Positions 49,510 through 59,126 of a stretch of 64,000 nucleotides of DNA are shown here, piece by piece. Location of the stretch: the NCBI GenBank assembly GCA_001942185.1, contig MKJV01000070.1, positions 1-64,000 on the forward strand. Reading direction: 5' to 3'. Made by a program: the position numbers and the translations under genes. The stretch comes from Pseudonocardia sp. CNS-004 (GTDB taxonomy: Bacteria > Actinomycetota > Actinomycetes > Mycobacteriales > Pseudonocardiaceae). The notes under the pieces were generated by a model. It was not told the DNA's origin. It did no database searches and was given only the letters and a program-made list of their open reading frames with translations. Within the stretch, counting starts at the first letter, position 1; each line of letters opens with the position of its first letter.

Positions 49510-50582
49510 ATGGGAGTGCTCGGCGAGATCGGTAGGCGAGCGCGGGGGGCTGCGTCCTGGTTCACCCAGCCGCTGCTGCCCGACGACCTGCTCGGCACGC
49601 TGAACCCGCTGTGGTCCACCAGCGAGCCACATGCGCGTGTGGTGGGGCTGCGCCGCGAGACAGCTGACACGACCACGCTGCTGCTGCACACCGGCCGGAT
49701 GCGCATCCCGCACCGGCCGGGTCAGTTCGTCGGGATCGGGACCCGGCTCGACGGCGTGTGGCAGTGGCGCACCTACTCGGTCACGTCCTGCCCGGGCGAC
49801 CCGCGGCTGGCCGTCACGGTCACCGCGGTGCCGGGTGGCACCGTGTCCGGCGCGCTGGCCCACCGCACGCCGGTGGGTGCGCTGCTGCGGATCGGGCCGC
49901 CCGCGGGCGACTTCGTGCTGCCGGACCCGGTGCCGGAGAAGCTCCTGTTCGTCACGGCGGGCAGCGGGATCACCCCGGTCATGGGGATACTGCGCGACCT
50001 CGCGGCCACCCGGCGCAGCGCGCTGGGCGGGGCCGTGGTGGTGCACTGCGACCGCACCCCGGCCGACGTGGTGTTCCGCGGCGAGCTGCGCGCGCTGGCC
50101 GCGACCACCGGGTTGCAGCTGGTCGAACGGCACACCGCCACGGCGGGCAGGCTCACCCCCGACGAGCTCACCGACACCGTTCCCGACTGGCGGCGCGCCA
50201 GGCGTGGGCCTGCGGTCCGGCGGGGCTGCTGGACGCGTTGGACGAGCACTGGTCGCGTTACGGCGACCCCGAGACGCTGCACGTCGAGCGTTTCGTCGCA
50301 CCCACACCGGTCGCCGACCCCGGCACGGGCGGCCGCGTCACGTTCACCACCAGCCGGATCACCGCCGACGCCGGTCCCGGTGTCGCGTTGATGGCCGCGG
50401 GGGAGGCGGCGGGCGCGCTGCTGCCCAACGGCTGCCGCATGGGCATCTGCCACACCTGCGTCGGGAAGCTCCGCTCCGGCGGAGTGTGCGACCTGCGCAC
50501 CGGTGAGGTGCACGACACCCCAGGACAGAGCGTCCGCACGTGCGTCTCCGGCGCCGCGGGCGACGTCGAGATCGAGCTGTAG
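49510..50582 (+). CDS. Ferredoxin reductase with plant-type 2Fe-2S domain (desaturase electron donor), frameshifted
   Basis: About 358 residues: FNR FAD domain (RIPHRPGQFVGIGTRLDGVW, then QWRTYSVTS), NAD(P) domain (LLFVTAGSGITPVMGILRDL, ACGPAGLLDALDEHW) and a C-terminal plant-type ferredoxin with cysteines in NGCRMGICHTCVGKLRSG, then TCVSGAAGD. One base lost near 50193. Same arrangement as Rv3230c, the reductase of mycobacterial DesA3, and it directly precedes a desaturase gene here (its stop overlaps the AGGAG of that gene). ATG 49510. Confidence 0.9.
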
Positions 50583-50589
50583 GAGCGAC

Positions 50590-51743
50590 ATGCCTGACAC
50601 CCCCAGCGCCGTCGGCACGACCGCGGATGCACACCTGACCGACGAGCAGGTCGAGGCCATCGGTGCCGAGCTCGACGCGATCCGCGCCGAGGTCGTCGGC
50701 AGCCTCGGCGAGCGCGACGCCCGCTACATCCAGAAGGTCGTCGCCGTGCAGCGGGCGCTGGAGATCGGCGGCCGCGCCACCCTGCTGTTCTCCCGGTTCC
50801 CCCCGGCGTGGATCGCGGGCACGGCGGCCCTGTCCGTCGCCAAGATCCTCGAGAACATGGAGCTCGGCCACAACATCCTGCACGGCCAGTGGGACTGGAT
50901 GCGCGACCCGCGGATCCACTCCACGACGTGGGAGTGGGACCACGCCTCGCCCGCCGAGTCGTGGAAGAAGTCGCACAACTACGAGCACCACACGTTCACC
51001 AACATCCGCGGCAAGGACCGCGACCTCGGCTACGCGATCATGCGCGTCACGCCGGAGCAGGAGGTGGAAGCCGTCTACCTGCGCAGCGATCTACACGTCG
51101 GCCTCTCCATGATCTTCAGGTGGGGCACCGCCTGTACGACCTCGAGATCGAGAAGGCGCAGGAGGGCACCAAGTCGTGGGCGCAGGTCCGCAAGGAGGCC
51201 CGCGGTCTGTGGCGCAAGGCGCGCAAGCAGCTCGCCAAGGACTACGTGCTGTTCCCGCTGCTGTCCGGCCCCGGCTTCCTCTCCACGATGGCGGCGAACG
51301 CCACCGCCAGCGTCGTGCGCAACATGTGGTCGCACGCCGTGATCTTCTGCGGCCACTTCCCGGACGGCACCGAGACGTTCGAGGAGGAGCGGCTCGAGGG
51401 TGAGACGAAGGGCCAGTGGTACGTCCGGCAGATGCTCGGCTCGGCCAACCTCTCCGGCGGCCCGCTGTTCCACATCATGACCGGGAACCTGTCGCACCAG
51501 ATCGAGCACCACCTGTTCCCGGACATCCCGAGCAACCGCTACGCCGAGATCGCCCCGCGCGTGCGGGAGATCTGCGAGCGGTACGGCCTGCCCTACACCA
51601 CGGGTTCGCTCCCGAAGCAGTACGGCACGGTCGTGCGCAAGCTCGCCCGCCTGGCCTTCCCCGGCGGTGGCCCGAAGGCGGAGGTCACCCCGCTCCCGAC
51701 CCGCCGGACGCCGTCCGGGACCCCCGTCCGCCTCGCCGGCTGA
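50590..51743 (+). CDS. Membrane acyl-CoA/lipid fatty acid desaturase (DesA3-like), frameshifted
   Basis: About 384 residues. Three histidine boxes for the di-iron site: HNILHGQWDW, HNYEHHTFTN and HQIEHHLFPD, with hydrophobic segments in between. One base lost near 51132 (ACCGC|CTGTAC) shifts the frame in WGTALYDLEIEKA. With the ferredoxin reductase upstream it forms a two-component oxygen-dependent desaturase system acting at the membrane. AGGAG 5 bases before ATG 50590. Acyl specificity (probably delta-9) inferred from the pair only. Confidence 0.9.
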
Positions 51744-51807
51744 CGCCCGAACGCGGCCGGCCGCGCTCGTCGCCTCGTGGTGAGGGACCGACCTGGTGGC
51801 GGGCTGC

Positions 51808-51985
51808 GGTGACCACGCTGGTGTGCTGCTCGGGCTGATCAACCGCGCTTGGTCGGTCCGAGCCGTACGTCATTGCTGTGGCGTCGACCGTGGCGTGCTG
51901 TTCGGACTGATCAACCGCGCTTGGTCGGTCTGAGCCGCACGTCCCTGCTGTGAGGGCGGCCGTGACGTGCTGGTCGGACCGATCA
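51808..51985. repeat. 72-bp tandem repeats, about 2.5 units
   Basis: Period 72: the core CTGATCAACCGCGCTTGGTC starts at 51835 and 51907, with a diverged third copy (CCGATCATG) at 51979. Units about 51808-51879, 51880-51951 and 51952-51985. A related unit is found at 15744-15793. Confidence 0.75.
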
Positions 51986-52156
51986 TGCCGACGCCGTCGG
52001 TGCCGGGTTCGAGATCGAACCCCTGGTGTCGACCCGACCATGAAACGCTGCGGTGGGCGCGCCGTACCCGACCGATCACAGGCCCGTCTTTCGCCCCTTC
52101 GACCCGGCCCGGCGTTGCGTTCACCCCCGTTGGTCGCAGACCACCGGTCGGCCCGT

Positions 52157-52680
52157 GGCTGGGTGGGGTGCACTACCGGACCCTGGGGTTGCGTGGACGG
52201 CGGTCCCCGGCTTGGGGGCACGCCCGTTCTGGACGAGACCGTCACCGCAGGGCAGCTACGCGACTGTCCGGTGGTCCCGTTCCCCGCCAGCACAGTTCTC
52301 GACGACAGTCCGGTGCGTTCCGCGGAACACGCCCCGGGGGGAAGTGGTCCACCGGCTCGGCGTCGACGTCACTGCTCCCGGTCGGTGATCCATCAACGGT
52401 GAGGTCCTACGCCGTCCCGGTGGACGACTTTCCTCCCGTTCCCGGCGGCACGAACAGCTCGCGGGCCGGGCGGCACGTGCTCCGTGCGAGGGCCGCAGGC
52501 GCGCGGTACTGGCGGCGCAGCCAGAGTGATCTCCCGGCGGGCTGCAGGTCGCACGCGATCGGCACCACCGGACGTCGCGCGGGCACCCGGCAGCGACGGT
52601 CTCGTCGGAAACGGGCGTGCCCCCGAGCCGGGGACGGCCGCACACGCAACCCCAGGGCCCGGTAGTGAACCCACCCGACC
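52157..52680. repeat. Large imperfect inverted repeat
   Basis: Outer arms 52157-52279 and 52560-52680 pair at about 80-85% by eye; both contain CCTGGGGTTGCGTG, GTCCCCGGC and GACGAGACCGTC. A second pairing (52338-52372 with 52401-52437) lies near the centre, around a short loop at 52373-52400. The intervening segments differ in length (about 60 against 120 bases). Either two inverted copies of one dispersed element or a long structured RNA. Confidence 0.7.
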
Positions 52681-52926
52681 ACGTCGACCAGGCGCGGGCC
52701 AGAGCCGACGCGGGTGCCCACACCCGAATCCCGGACGGGGATGGATGAGATCAGGTCCCGACGGTGACCGGGCGCGCCCACCGCAGCCCGAACCGCTCCG
52801 CGCCCGGGCGGCAGCACGACCGATCCCGGCCCGGGCGGCGTTGACCAAGGGCCGATGGTCGCTGCAGGAGATCGACTGGCGACCATCTCCCCTTGATCAC
52901 CGAACACCGGCAGGGAGAGACGGTGA

Positions 52927-53559
52927 TCACCGCGGATCGCCTGCCGGTCGGACGAGACCGTGGTCCTCGGCGTAGACCTTCCGGCACGACGGGGCGCAGA
53001 AGGCGTGGTCGACGCCGTTGTGCGAGATCGTGTAGCGGGCCGTGGACCATTCGACCGGCATGCCGCAGACCGGGTCGACGGTGCTGCCCTCCGGGGCATC
53101 CGGCAGCTCGCCCGAGTCGCGGAAGCCCCGGGTCATCAGCCGAGTGATCTCGGTGCTGGTGGTGGCCCGGCCGAGCGTGCCGAGGCAGTGTTCGCGCAGG
53201 CCGACGATCTGCACGACGCAGTGGGGTTCGCGGCGTAGCCGGGTCGGGTCGGGCTCCGTCGCGGCGATGGCCTCGGTGATCCGGGGCACGACGTAGTTCC
53301 CGAACTCCCGGTCGTTGCTCCAGGACCGGGGGACCGTGAGCCGCACCAGGTAGCGGGGTGCCGTGCCCGTCGGCGGACCGCCGGTGGCCCATGCCCGCGG
53401 CTGCGTGACCAGGACGTGGGTGAACTCGCGCGCCGACTCCAGCACCGATTCGGGCGCCGACTCCTCGGTGGTCAGTGCTCGCAGCAGGTTGTCGGCGAGA
53501 TCGCGTTCCTCCTCGCCGGTCAGCGTGCGGCCGGAGACGTTCACCTCGATGGTCATCAT
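52927..53559 (-). CDS. Tautomerase-like protein with C-terminal YHS domain
   Basis: 210 residues. The N-terminal about 150 residues (MTIEVNVSGRTLTGEEERDL, then PRYLVRLTVPRSWS, EFGNYVVPRITEAIAATEPD) look like the fold of tautomerase-type proteins but lack an N-terminal catalytic Pro. The C-terminal YHS domain (VDPVCGMPVEWSTARYTIS, then HAFCAPSCRKVY) carries two Cys clusters and is often linked to metal or redox proteins. ATG 53559 overlaps the peroxiredoxin-like stop (ATGA); likely one operon with it. Confidence 0.7.
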   Translation of the reverse strand: MMTIEVNVSGRTLTGEEERDLADNLLRALTTEESAPESVLESAREFTHVLVTQPRAWATGGPPTGTAPRYLVRLTVPRSWSNDREFGNYVVPRITEAIAATEPDPTRLRREPHCVVQIVGLREHCLGTLGRATTSTEITRLMTRGFRDSGELPDAPEGSTVDPVCGMPVEWSTARYTISHNGVDHAFCAPSCRKVYAEDHGLVRPAGDPR

Positions 53560-54116
53560 GCCCGGTGCTCCCCTCCGACCGGGACGAGTGCGAGCAGCTC
53601 GTCCACCGACCACTGGTCGTCGACGTGCGCGCCGTGCTTGGCGGCGAGCACCCGGCCGTCGGGGGCGATCAGGAAGTCGGCGGGTAGGCCGAGCCTGCCG
53701 CCCTCCGGGACGGTGGGTGGGGCCGGCCGCACGCCGCGCCGCACGGCCCGGAGCTCGTGCCGGACGGCGCGGGCGATCGCGGGCCAGCCGCGCGGGTCGA
53801 GCAGGGCCCGCGGCCCGTGCTCCACGCCGAACTCGCGGTAGAGGACGCGGCCGGGATCGGCGATCACGTCGAGTGGCAGGTCCGCCGTGTAGGTGCGCAG
53901 CGTTTCGGCGGTCGAGTGGAAGACCACGACCTCGTGGATGCCGGCGGCCTCGACGTCGGCGAGCCGGTCGACGAACGAGCGCAGGTGCAGGTTGCAGACC
54001 GGGCACCCGGCGAACCGGCGGAACTGCAGGTGGACCAGGTGCTCGGGGTGGGGAACGGGCACGCGCGAACGGGCGACGGTGTCCAGCGTGCGGGCGGCGA
54101 CGTGGGTGGGGGCCAC
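53556..54116 (-). CDS. Peroxiredoxin-like AhpC/TSA-fold protein
   Basis: 186 residues, thioredoxin fold. Redox motif FRRFAGCPVCNLHLRSF has a C-x-x-C (CPVC) as in peroxiredoxin-like (PRX-like2/SelL) proteins, then VVVFHSTAETLRTY and FLIAPDGRVLAAKHG. No second resolving Cys seen. GTG 54116 with AAGGAGG; its promoter region overlaps the TetR operator, so the TetR next door probably represses it. Acts in cytoplasmic thiol redox. Confidence 0.82.
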   Translation of the reverse strand: MAPTHVAARTLDTVARSRVPVPHPEHLVHLQFRRFAGCPVCNLHLRSFVDRLADVEAAGIHEVVVFHSTAETLRTYTADLPLDVIADPGRVLYREFGVEHGPRALLDPRGWPAIARAVRHELRAVRRGVRPAPPTVPEGGRLGLPADFLIAPDGRVLAAKHGAHVDDQWSVDELLALVPVGGEHRA

Positions 54117-54131
54117 GGACCCTCCTTAGGA

Positions 54132-54180
54132 GTACGAAGTACGCTTACGTCCAGTATGCGCGTACCTTGTACGCTGTCAA
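54132..54180. promoter_or_regulatory. Divergent promoter and TetR operator
   Basis: GTACGAAGTACGC (54132-54144) and GCGTACCTTGTAC (54160-54172) form imperfect inverted arms around a 15-base centre, midway between the TetR and peroxiredoxin genes. TTGACA on the minus strand (54180 to 54175) may be the -35 of the peroxiredoxin operon; TACGCT at 54170-54175 may be the -10 of the TetR gene. Both fall within the arms, as expected for repression. Confidence 0.55.
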
Positions 54181-54183
54181 GTC

Positions 54184-54795
54184 GTGCCCCGCCCCCGCTC
54201 GCTCACCGACGACCAGCTGGTCGCCGCCGCACTCGCCGTCGTCGACCGCGAAGGGCTCGCGGCGCTCACGATGCGCGCGGTCGCGCGCGAGCTGGGCGTG
54301 GCCACGATGGGCCTCTACCGGTACGTGGCCGACCGGCAGGCCCTCGAGCTGCTGGTCGTCGACCACGTGTTCCGCGCGGTGGACACGTCGCTTCCCGAGG
54401 CCGGCTGGCAGGAGCGCATCCGGGTGCTGCTGGACCGGATGCGGGTGGCCGTCGCCCGCCACCCGGCGGTGGTGCCGCTCGTGCTGCGGCACCGGCAGGC
54501 CGCACCCGGTTCGCTGCGCCTGATCGAGACCATGTTGTCGGTGCTCACCGACGGTGGTCTCGACGGCACCGACCGCGTGCTCGCGCAGCGCACCCTGATC
54601 GGCCACCTGCTCGGCTTCCTGCAGAACGAGCACTCCGCCGCGCTGTCCGGGCCGGGCACGATCGTGATGTCGGAGCTGGCCCCCGACGACTACCCGCTGC
54701 TCGCGCGCACGGCCGCCGACGCCCGCTCGGTGCCGCCCGACGAGGAGTTCCGGCGGGGCCTCGACATCGTCCTGCGCGGGCTGTCGACGACCTGA
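54184..54795 (+). CDS. TetR-family regulator
   Basis: 203 residues. HTH region LTMRAVARELGVATMGLYRY lies at about residues 28-50, followed by an all-helical ligand/dimer domain with the TetR_C signature typical of TetR (class-A-like) proteins. GTG 54184. Divergent from the peroxiredoxin/YHS operon; its own promoter lies in the palindrome. Ligand unknown, possibly an electrophile given its targets. Confidence 0.9.
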   Translation: MPRPRSLTDDQLVAAALAVVDREGLAALTMRAVARELGVATMGLYRYVADRQALELLVVDHVFRAVDTSLPEAGWQERIRVLLDRMRVAVARHPAVVPLVLRHRQAAPGSLRLIETMLSVLTDGGLDGTDRVLAQRTLIGHLLGFLQNEHSAALSGPGTIVMSELAPDDYPLLARTAADARSVPPDEEFRRGLDIVLRGLSTT

Positions 54796-54816
54796 GCGCG
54801 GCGCGTGGCGGGAGGG

Positions 54817-55026
54817 TCAGAGCTGGGACGCGCCGCCGTCGACGGTGAGCTCGGCACCGGTGGTGCAGGTGGCCTCGAAAGCGAGGAACACGAACGCCCT
54901 GACGACCTCGTCCGATGTTCCGGGTCGCACCATCGGATGTGGGCGGTCATTCCCGGGCTGATCGCGTTGACGCGGATCTTGTTCGGCAGCAGCTCGCGGG
55001 CCATGCTGCGGGTCATCGAGCGCAGA
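54817..55026 (-). pseudogene. SDR dehydrogenase remnant (C-terminal third)
   Basis: Minus-strand fragments [20 protein letters not shown], then ISPGMTA, then, in another frame, [20 protein letters not shown], then [13 protein letters not shown] and a TGA at 54817-54819, are the end of a classical SDR. The Rossmann motif and catalytic Ser/Tyr are missing. It breaks off near 55020, where a LysR remnant begins on the opposite strand. Confidence 0.7.
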
Positions 55027-55217
55027 TCGCCGTGGTGCCCGCCGGCGATCGGCGCGCCACGCTCCGCGACGACCTCGCCACCGTCCCCATCGACGGGATC
55101 GAACCCTGCCAGGTGGTCGTCGTCACCCGCCCCGGCGATCGCAACCCGCTCGTCGCCCACTTCCGGGAGTCCGCGATGAAGTGCCTCGTCCGCGACGACG
55201 AGCGGGTCCGCTCATGA
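55023..55217 (+). pseudogene. LysR-type regulator remnant (C-terminal end)
   Basis: Plus-strand [20 protein letters not shown], then [20 protein letters not shown], then NPLVAHFRESAMKCL, looks like the end of a LysR substrate-binding domain. No HTH part is present. LysR and SDR genes are often divergent neighbours; a deletion that removed both 5' parts would join the two 3' ends as seen. Confidence 0.6.
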
Positions 55218-56380
55218 CGTGGAGTTCTCACAGGTAGCACCGGCCCGCAACGCCACGGCCAACTCCAGGCGGGCCGTGGGGTCGTCGAGCACCCCGCCGA
55301 ACGTCTCGCGGAGGGAGGCGAGGCGGTAGCGCACGGTCTGCGGGTGCACGTGCAGTGCGGTGGCGGTGGCGGTGACGTCGCCGTGGGCGTCGAGCCATGC
55401 GCGCAGGGTCTCCTCGGAGCGTGCACCGGCACCCGGTGGGAGTGCACGCAGCGGGGCCAGTGCACGTTCGGCGAGCGCAGCGGCGAGGTCGGGGGCGGCC
55501 GCGAGCAGCAGGGGGAGCAGGTGTTCGTCGGCCCGGACGAGCGGAGCGTCGCCGTCGAGGCGCCTGCGGCGTGCAGCGGCCACGCGGCCTGGGCGAGCGC
55601 GGCCGAGCGGTGTGCCTGCGCGGGCTCGACCACCGGGCCGAGCACGGCGCGGCGCTCCCCGGTGGCGCCGCGGACGCGGTCCAGCCAGCCGCCGTCCGCC
55701 TCCCCCCGTGCGGAGACGATGACCATCCCCACCGGGTCCAGGTCGGCGCCGACCGCGCCGGGCAGGCGGGCCGCGACGGCCACGGCATCGTCCACGACGA
55801 GCGCGGCGACCCGGGCGGGCACGGTCCAGCCGGCCGCCGCGGCGGCCGCTTCGAGCTCGGCGGGCGGCGTCGGCCTGGCGAGCAGCTCCACCAGCGCGTG
55901 CCGGCGGGCCTGCAGCGAGCCTGCCTGGCTGGCCTCCTCGTCGGCCCACCCGACCACGGATGCCGCGCTGATCTGTTCGATGTAGCCGAAGAGCGCCTCG
56001 GCCAGGTTGAAGATCACTTCAGGGGGGAGCTGGCGCGCGGTCCTGCTGGCGGCGAGGCGCTGCCACAACGTGCGCGTCCCCACCTGGTAGGCCGTCTGCA
56101 GCGCCGCGAGCGTGCGGCCCTCGCGGTGTTCCAGCTGGCCGAGCGCGCGGTACACGGTGGAGTCGCCGAGGGGGTCGTCGCGGCCCAGCAGGTCGAGGAA
56201 CTGGCCGAGCGCCACCGAGACGCCCTCGGTGATCCGGGCGCCGAACCGGCCGGTGAGCGGGCGCGCGTACTCGGGCACCTCGGCGCGCACGGCGGCGATG
56301 ATGCCGTCGATCGTGCCGGCGAGCTCGGGCCGCAGCGCGGCGCCGACCCAGCTCGGAACGCGGGACCAGGGGCGATCCAT
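55212..56380 (-). CDS. PucR/CdaR-type regulator, frameshifted
   Basis: About 390 residues. N-terminal helical sensor region (LRPELAGTIDGIIAAVRAEV, then LGQLEHREGRTLAALQTAYQ), central GGDEF-like part (VPARVAALVVDDAVAVAARL), and C-terminal PucR HTH (LRAWLDAHGDVTATATALHV, then HPQTVRYRLASLRE). One base lost near 55561 (GCAGGC|GCCTCG). The C-terminal HTH type activates or represses catabolic genes. ATG 56380; the stop overlaps the end of the LysR remnant. Confidence 0.85.
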
Positions 56381-56402
56381 CACACCTGCGGACCCGTCAC
56401 AC

Positions 56403-57053
56403 CTATGGACCCAGCACCGTGACGACGATGCCGGCGAGGTGGGTGAGGCGCGCGAGCTCCGACGGCCGGAACGCAGGCCCACCCGGCCGCCCGACGACGA
56501 GGGCGCGCGCTTCGGGCCGAACGGCGCGGCGGCGAGCTCGGTGTCGAGCGCACTCCACGGCTCCGGCATCCAGTGCACCGCGGGGTCGAGCACCGCGGCC
56601 TTCTCGAGTGGCAGCCACGGCAGGTCGCCGCGCGGGTCTCCGGGGCAGCGGTGCTCTCGGCGAGCCGGTAGGACGATCCGTTCTCGCGGACGGCGATGAT
56701 CGCCCAGCCGGCGCGGAAGATCCGGGGTACGCCCTCGGCGAGCAGCTGGAACCCGTTGGCCGGGTCACCCGCGATCCGGTCGACCAGCTCCAGCTCGTGG
56801 TGGGTCTCGAGCTTGCCCGAGTGGGGCCGGACCGACTCGACCTCGACGTCGGGCACCGACTCGGCCGCCGTGATCAGCACGTCCGGTGGTCTGCCGGACG
56901 CAGCTCCACCGCGAGGTCGTCGATGGCATGGCCGTTGCTGCGCTCCACGACGTCGACGCCCAATATGTCGGCTCCCGCGTTGCCCAACGCGGTGGCCACG
57001 GCGCCCAGGCTGCCCGGCTTGTCCGGAAGAACGACCCGGAGCAGGAACGACAC
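56403..57053 (-). CDS. ACT-domain protein (Rv3013-like), frameshifted three times
   Basis: About 218 residues after correction. N-terminal ACT domain (VSFLLRVVLPDKPGSLGAVA, then GNAGADILGVDVVERSNGHA) for amino-acid binding, then a second domain (LETHHELELVDRIAGDPANG, then FQLLAEGVPRIFRAGWAIIA) ending RLTHLAGIVVTVLGP. Single-base losses near 56890, 56631 and 56525. Located beside gatC as Rv3013 is. GTG 57053. Confidence 0.8.
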
Positions 57054-57309
57054 ACCACACGTCCTCTCGCGTACGCGCCCCCCACCGCGGACTCGGCCCG
57101 CGTCGGAGCGGGGCGGTGCACGCGGCGGCGCTGCTCCCAGGATTGTGTCAGCACCGGGCCGCATCGGCACAACATCCGGTGCGGCCGAGAACCGGTATCC
57201 GCCCCGCCACTAGAATCGCGGGATCGATGCCGGCGCCCGGCGCGGCACCGGATCGTCATCGTCCGCAGCCTGTTGCGGGCTCCGATGAGCACACCAGTCC
57301 TGGAGGGAC

Positions 57310-57627
57310 ATGTCCGCCGAACCCGCGGCAGCGCACATCAGCCGGGAGGAGGTTGCGCACCTCGCCCGGCTCTCCCGGCTCGCCGTCACCGACGGTGAGC
57401 TGGATGTCTTCGCCGGCCAGCTCGAGGTGATCCTCGGTGCGGTCGCCCGCGTCGGCGAGGTCGCCGCCGACGACATCCCGCCCACCTCGCACGCGGTGCC
57501 GTTGCAGAACGTGTTCCGCCCCGACGAGCTGCGGCCCGGCCTCACCCAGGAGCAGGCGCTGGCCGGTGCGCCCGCCGCGGAGGACGGCCGCTTCCGCGTG
57601 CCGCGGATCCTGGGGGAGGAAGCATGA
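57310..57627 (+). CDS. gatC: Asp/Glu-tRNA amidotransferase subunit C
   Basis: 105 residues; [20 protein letters not shown] and [20 protein letters not shown] are the GatC signature. Wraps around GatA and GatB in the complex that turns Glu-tRNA(Gln) and Asp-tRNA(Asn) into the correct amides. ATG 57310 after GGAGGGAC. A TAGAAT at 57211-57216 in the 256-base divergent gap may be the -10 of the gat operon, but no good -35 is visible. Overlaps gatA by 4 bases. Confidence 0.95.
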   Translation: MSAEPAAAHISREEVAHLARLSRLAVTDGELDVFAGQLEVILGAVARVGEVAADDIPPTSHAVPLQNVFRPDELRPGLTQEQALAGAPAAEDGRFRVPRILGEEA

Positions 57628-59126
57628 GCGACCTCACCCGGATGACCGCGGCCGGCCTCGCCGAGAAGATCCACTCCCGCGAGGTGTCGGCCGTCGAGGT
57701 CGCGCAGGCCCACCTCGACCGCATCGCGGCGGTCGACGGCGACGTGCACGCGTTCCTGCACGTCGCCACGGACGCCGCGCTCGCGTCGGCGGCCATGGTG
57801 GACGAGCGCATCGCCGCAGGCGCCGCGCCCGCGTCGCCGCTGGCCGGTGTCCCGCTGGCGCTCAAGGACGTGTTCACCACGAGCGACATGCCCACCACCG
57901 CGGGCTCGAAGATCCTCGACGGGTGGCGCCCGCCGTACGACGCCACGGTCACGGCGCGGCTGCGTGCCGCCGGTGTCACGATCCTCGGCAAGACCAACAT
58001 GGATGAGTTCGCGATGGGCTCCTCCACCGAGTACTCGGCATTCGGCCCCACCCACAACCCGTGGGACACCACGCGGGTACCGGGCGGCTCGGGTGGCGGC
58101 TCGGCCGCCGCGCTCGCCGCGTTCGAGGCGCCGCTCGCGATCGGCACCGACACCGGTGGATCGATCCGCCAGCCCGCCGCGTTCACCGGCACCGTCGGCG
58201 CCAAGCCGACCTACGGCGGCGTGTCCCGCTACGGACTGATCGCGTGCGCGTCGTCGCTCGACCAGGCCGGGCCGTGCGCCCGCACCGTGCTCGACGCCGC
58301 GATGCTGCACGAGGTGATCGCCGGGTACGACCCGATGGACTCCACCTCGATCGACCAGCCGGTGCCCGCCGTCGTCGAGGCCGCCCGCCACGGCGCGGGC
58401 GGTGACCTGTCCGGCCTGCGTGTCGGCGTGGTGCGCGAGCTGTCCGGCGAGGGCTACCAGCCCGGCGTCCGCGCCTCCTACGAGGACGCGCTGCGGCAGC
58501 TGGAGAAGCTCGGCGCCGAGCTGGTGGAGGTGTCCTGCCCGCACTTCGAGTACGGGCTGGCGGCCTACTACCTGATCCTGCCCAGCGAGGTGTCGTCGAA
58601 CCTCGCCCGGTTCGACGCCATGCGCTACGGGCTGCGGGTCGACGGCGGTGCGTCGGCCGAGGAGGTCATGGCCGCCACGCGCGAGGCCGGGTTCGGCCCC
58701 GAGGTGAAGCGCCGGGTCATCCTCGGCACGTACGCGCTGTCGTCGGGCTACTGGGACGCCTACTACGGGCAGGCCCAGAAGGTGCGCACGCTCATCAGCC
58801 GCGACTTCGCCGCGGCGTTCGAGCAGGCCGACGTGCTGGTCTCCCCGACGACGCCCACCACGGCGTTCCCGATCGGCGACAAGGTCGACGACCCGCTGGC
58901 CATGTACCTCAACGACCTGGCCACGATCCCCACCAACCTGGCGGGCACCGCCGCGATGTCGGTGCCGTCCGGGCTCGCCGACGGGCTGCCGGTCGGGCTG
59001 CAGGTGATGGCGCCCGCGCTCGGCGAGGCCGTCATGTACCGGGTGGCCGCCGCGTACGAGGCGGCCCGCAACTCGGAGGACGGCGTCGTGATCGATCGCG
59101 TCCCGTCGCTGGAGGTGTCGTCATGA
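57624..59126 (+). CDS. gatA: Asp/Glu-tRNA amidotransferase subunit A
   Basis: 500 residues, amidase-signature family. Catalytic Lys in [12 protein letters not shown], cis-Ser in [12 protein letters not shown] and nucleophile Ser in [16 protein letters not shown], all intact. Releases ammonia from glutamine for GatB. ATG 57624 overlaps gatC (ATGA); stop overlaps gatB ATG. No frameshift in this gene. In M. tuberculosis pfkA lies between gatA and gatB; here the two are adjacent. Confidence 0.97.
   Translation: MSDLTRMTAAGLAEKIHSREVSAVEVAQAHLDRIAAVDGDVHAFLHVATDAALASAAMVDERIAAGAAPASPLAGVPLALKDVFTTSDMPTTAGSKILDGWRPPYDATVTARLRAAGVTILGKTNMDEFAMGSSTEYSAFGPTHNPWDTTRVPGGSGGGSAAALAAFEAPLAIGTDTGGSIRQPAAFTGTVGAKPTYGGVSRYGLIACASSLDQAGPCARTVLDAAMLHEVIAGYDPMDSTSIDQPVPAVVEAARHGAGGDLSGLRVGVVRELSGEGYQPGVRASYEDALRQLEKLGAELVEVSCPHFEYGLAAYYLILPSEVSSNLARFDAMRYGLRVDGGASAEEVMAATREAGFGPEVKRRVILGTYALSSGYWDAYYGQAQKVRTLISRDFAAAFEQADVLVSPTTPTTAFPIGDKVDDPLAMYLNDLATIPTNLAGTAAMSVPSGLADGLPVGLQVMAPALGEAVMYRVAAAYEAARNSEDGVVIDRVPSLEVSS

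Larger units (their letters stand above)
51744..52926. other. Repeat-rich region without a convincing gene
   Basis: 1.18 kb between the desaturase and the YHS-domain gene. It holds tandem 72-bp repeats (51808-51985), a 520-bp imperfect inverted repeat (52157-52680) and a smaller inverted repeat with 9-base arms GATGGTCGC and GCGACCATC (52854-52862, 52879-52887). The open frames seen here are of low complexity, occur on both strands and match no family I recognise, so none is annotated. Confidence 0.6.

Noticed and set aside
51950-52723. Overlapping reading frames of 84-230 residues on both strands in the repeat region
   Set aside because: They come from the inverted repeat itself (similar peptides on opposite strands), lack ribosome sites and match no family.
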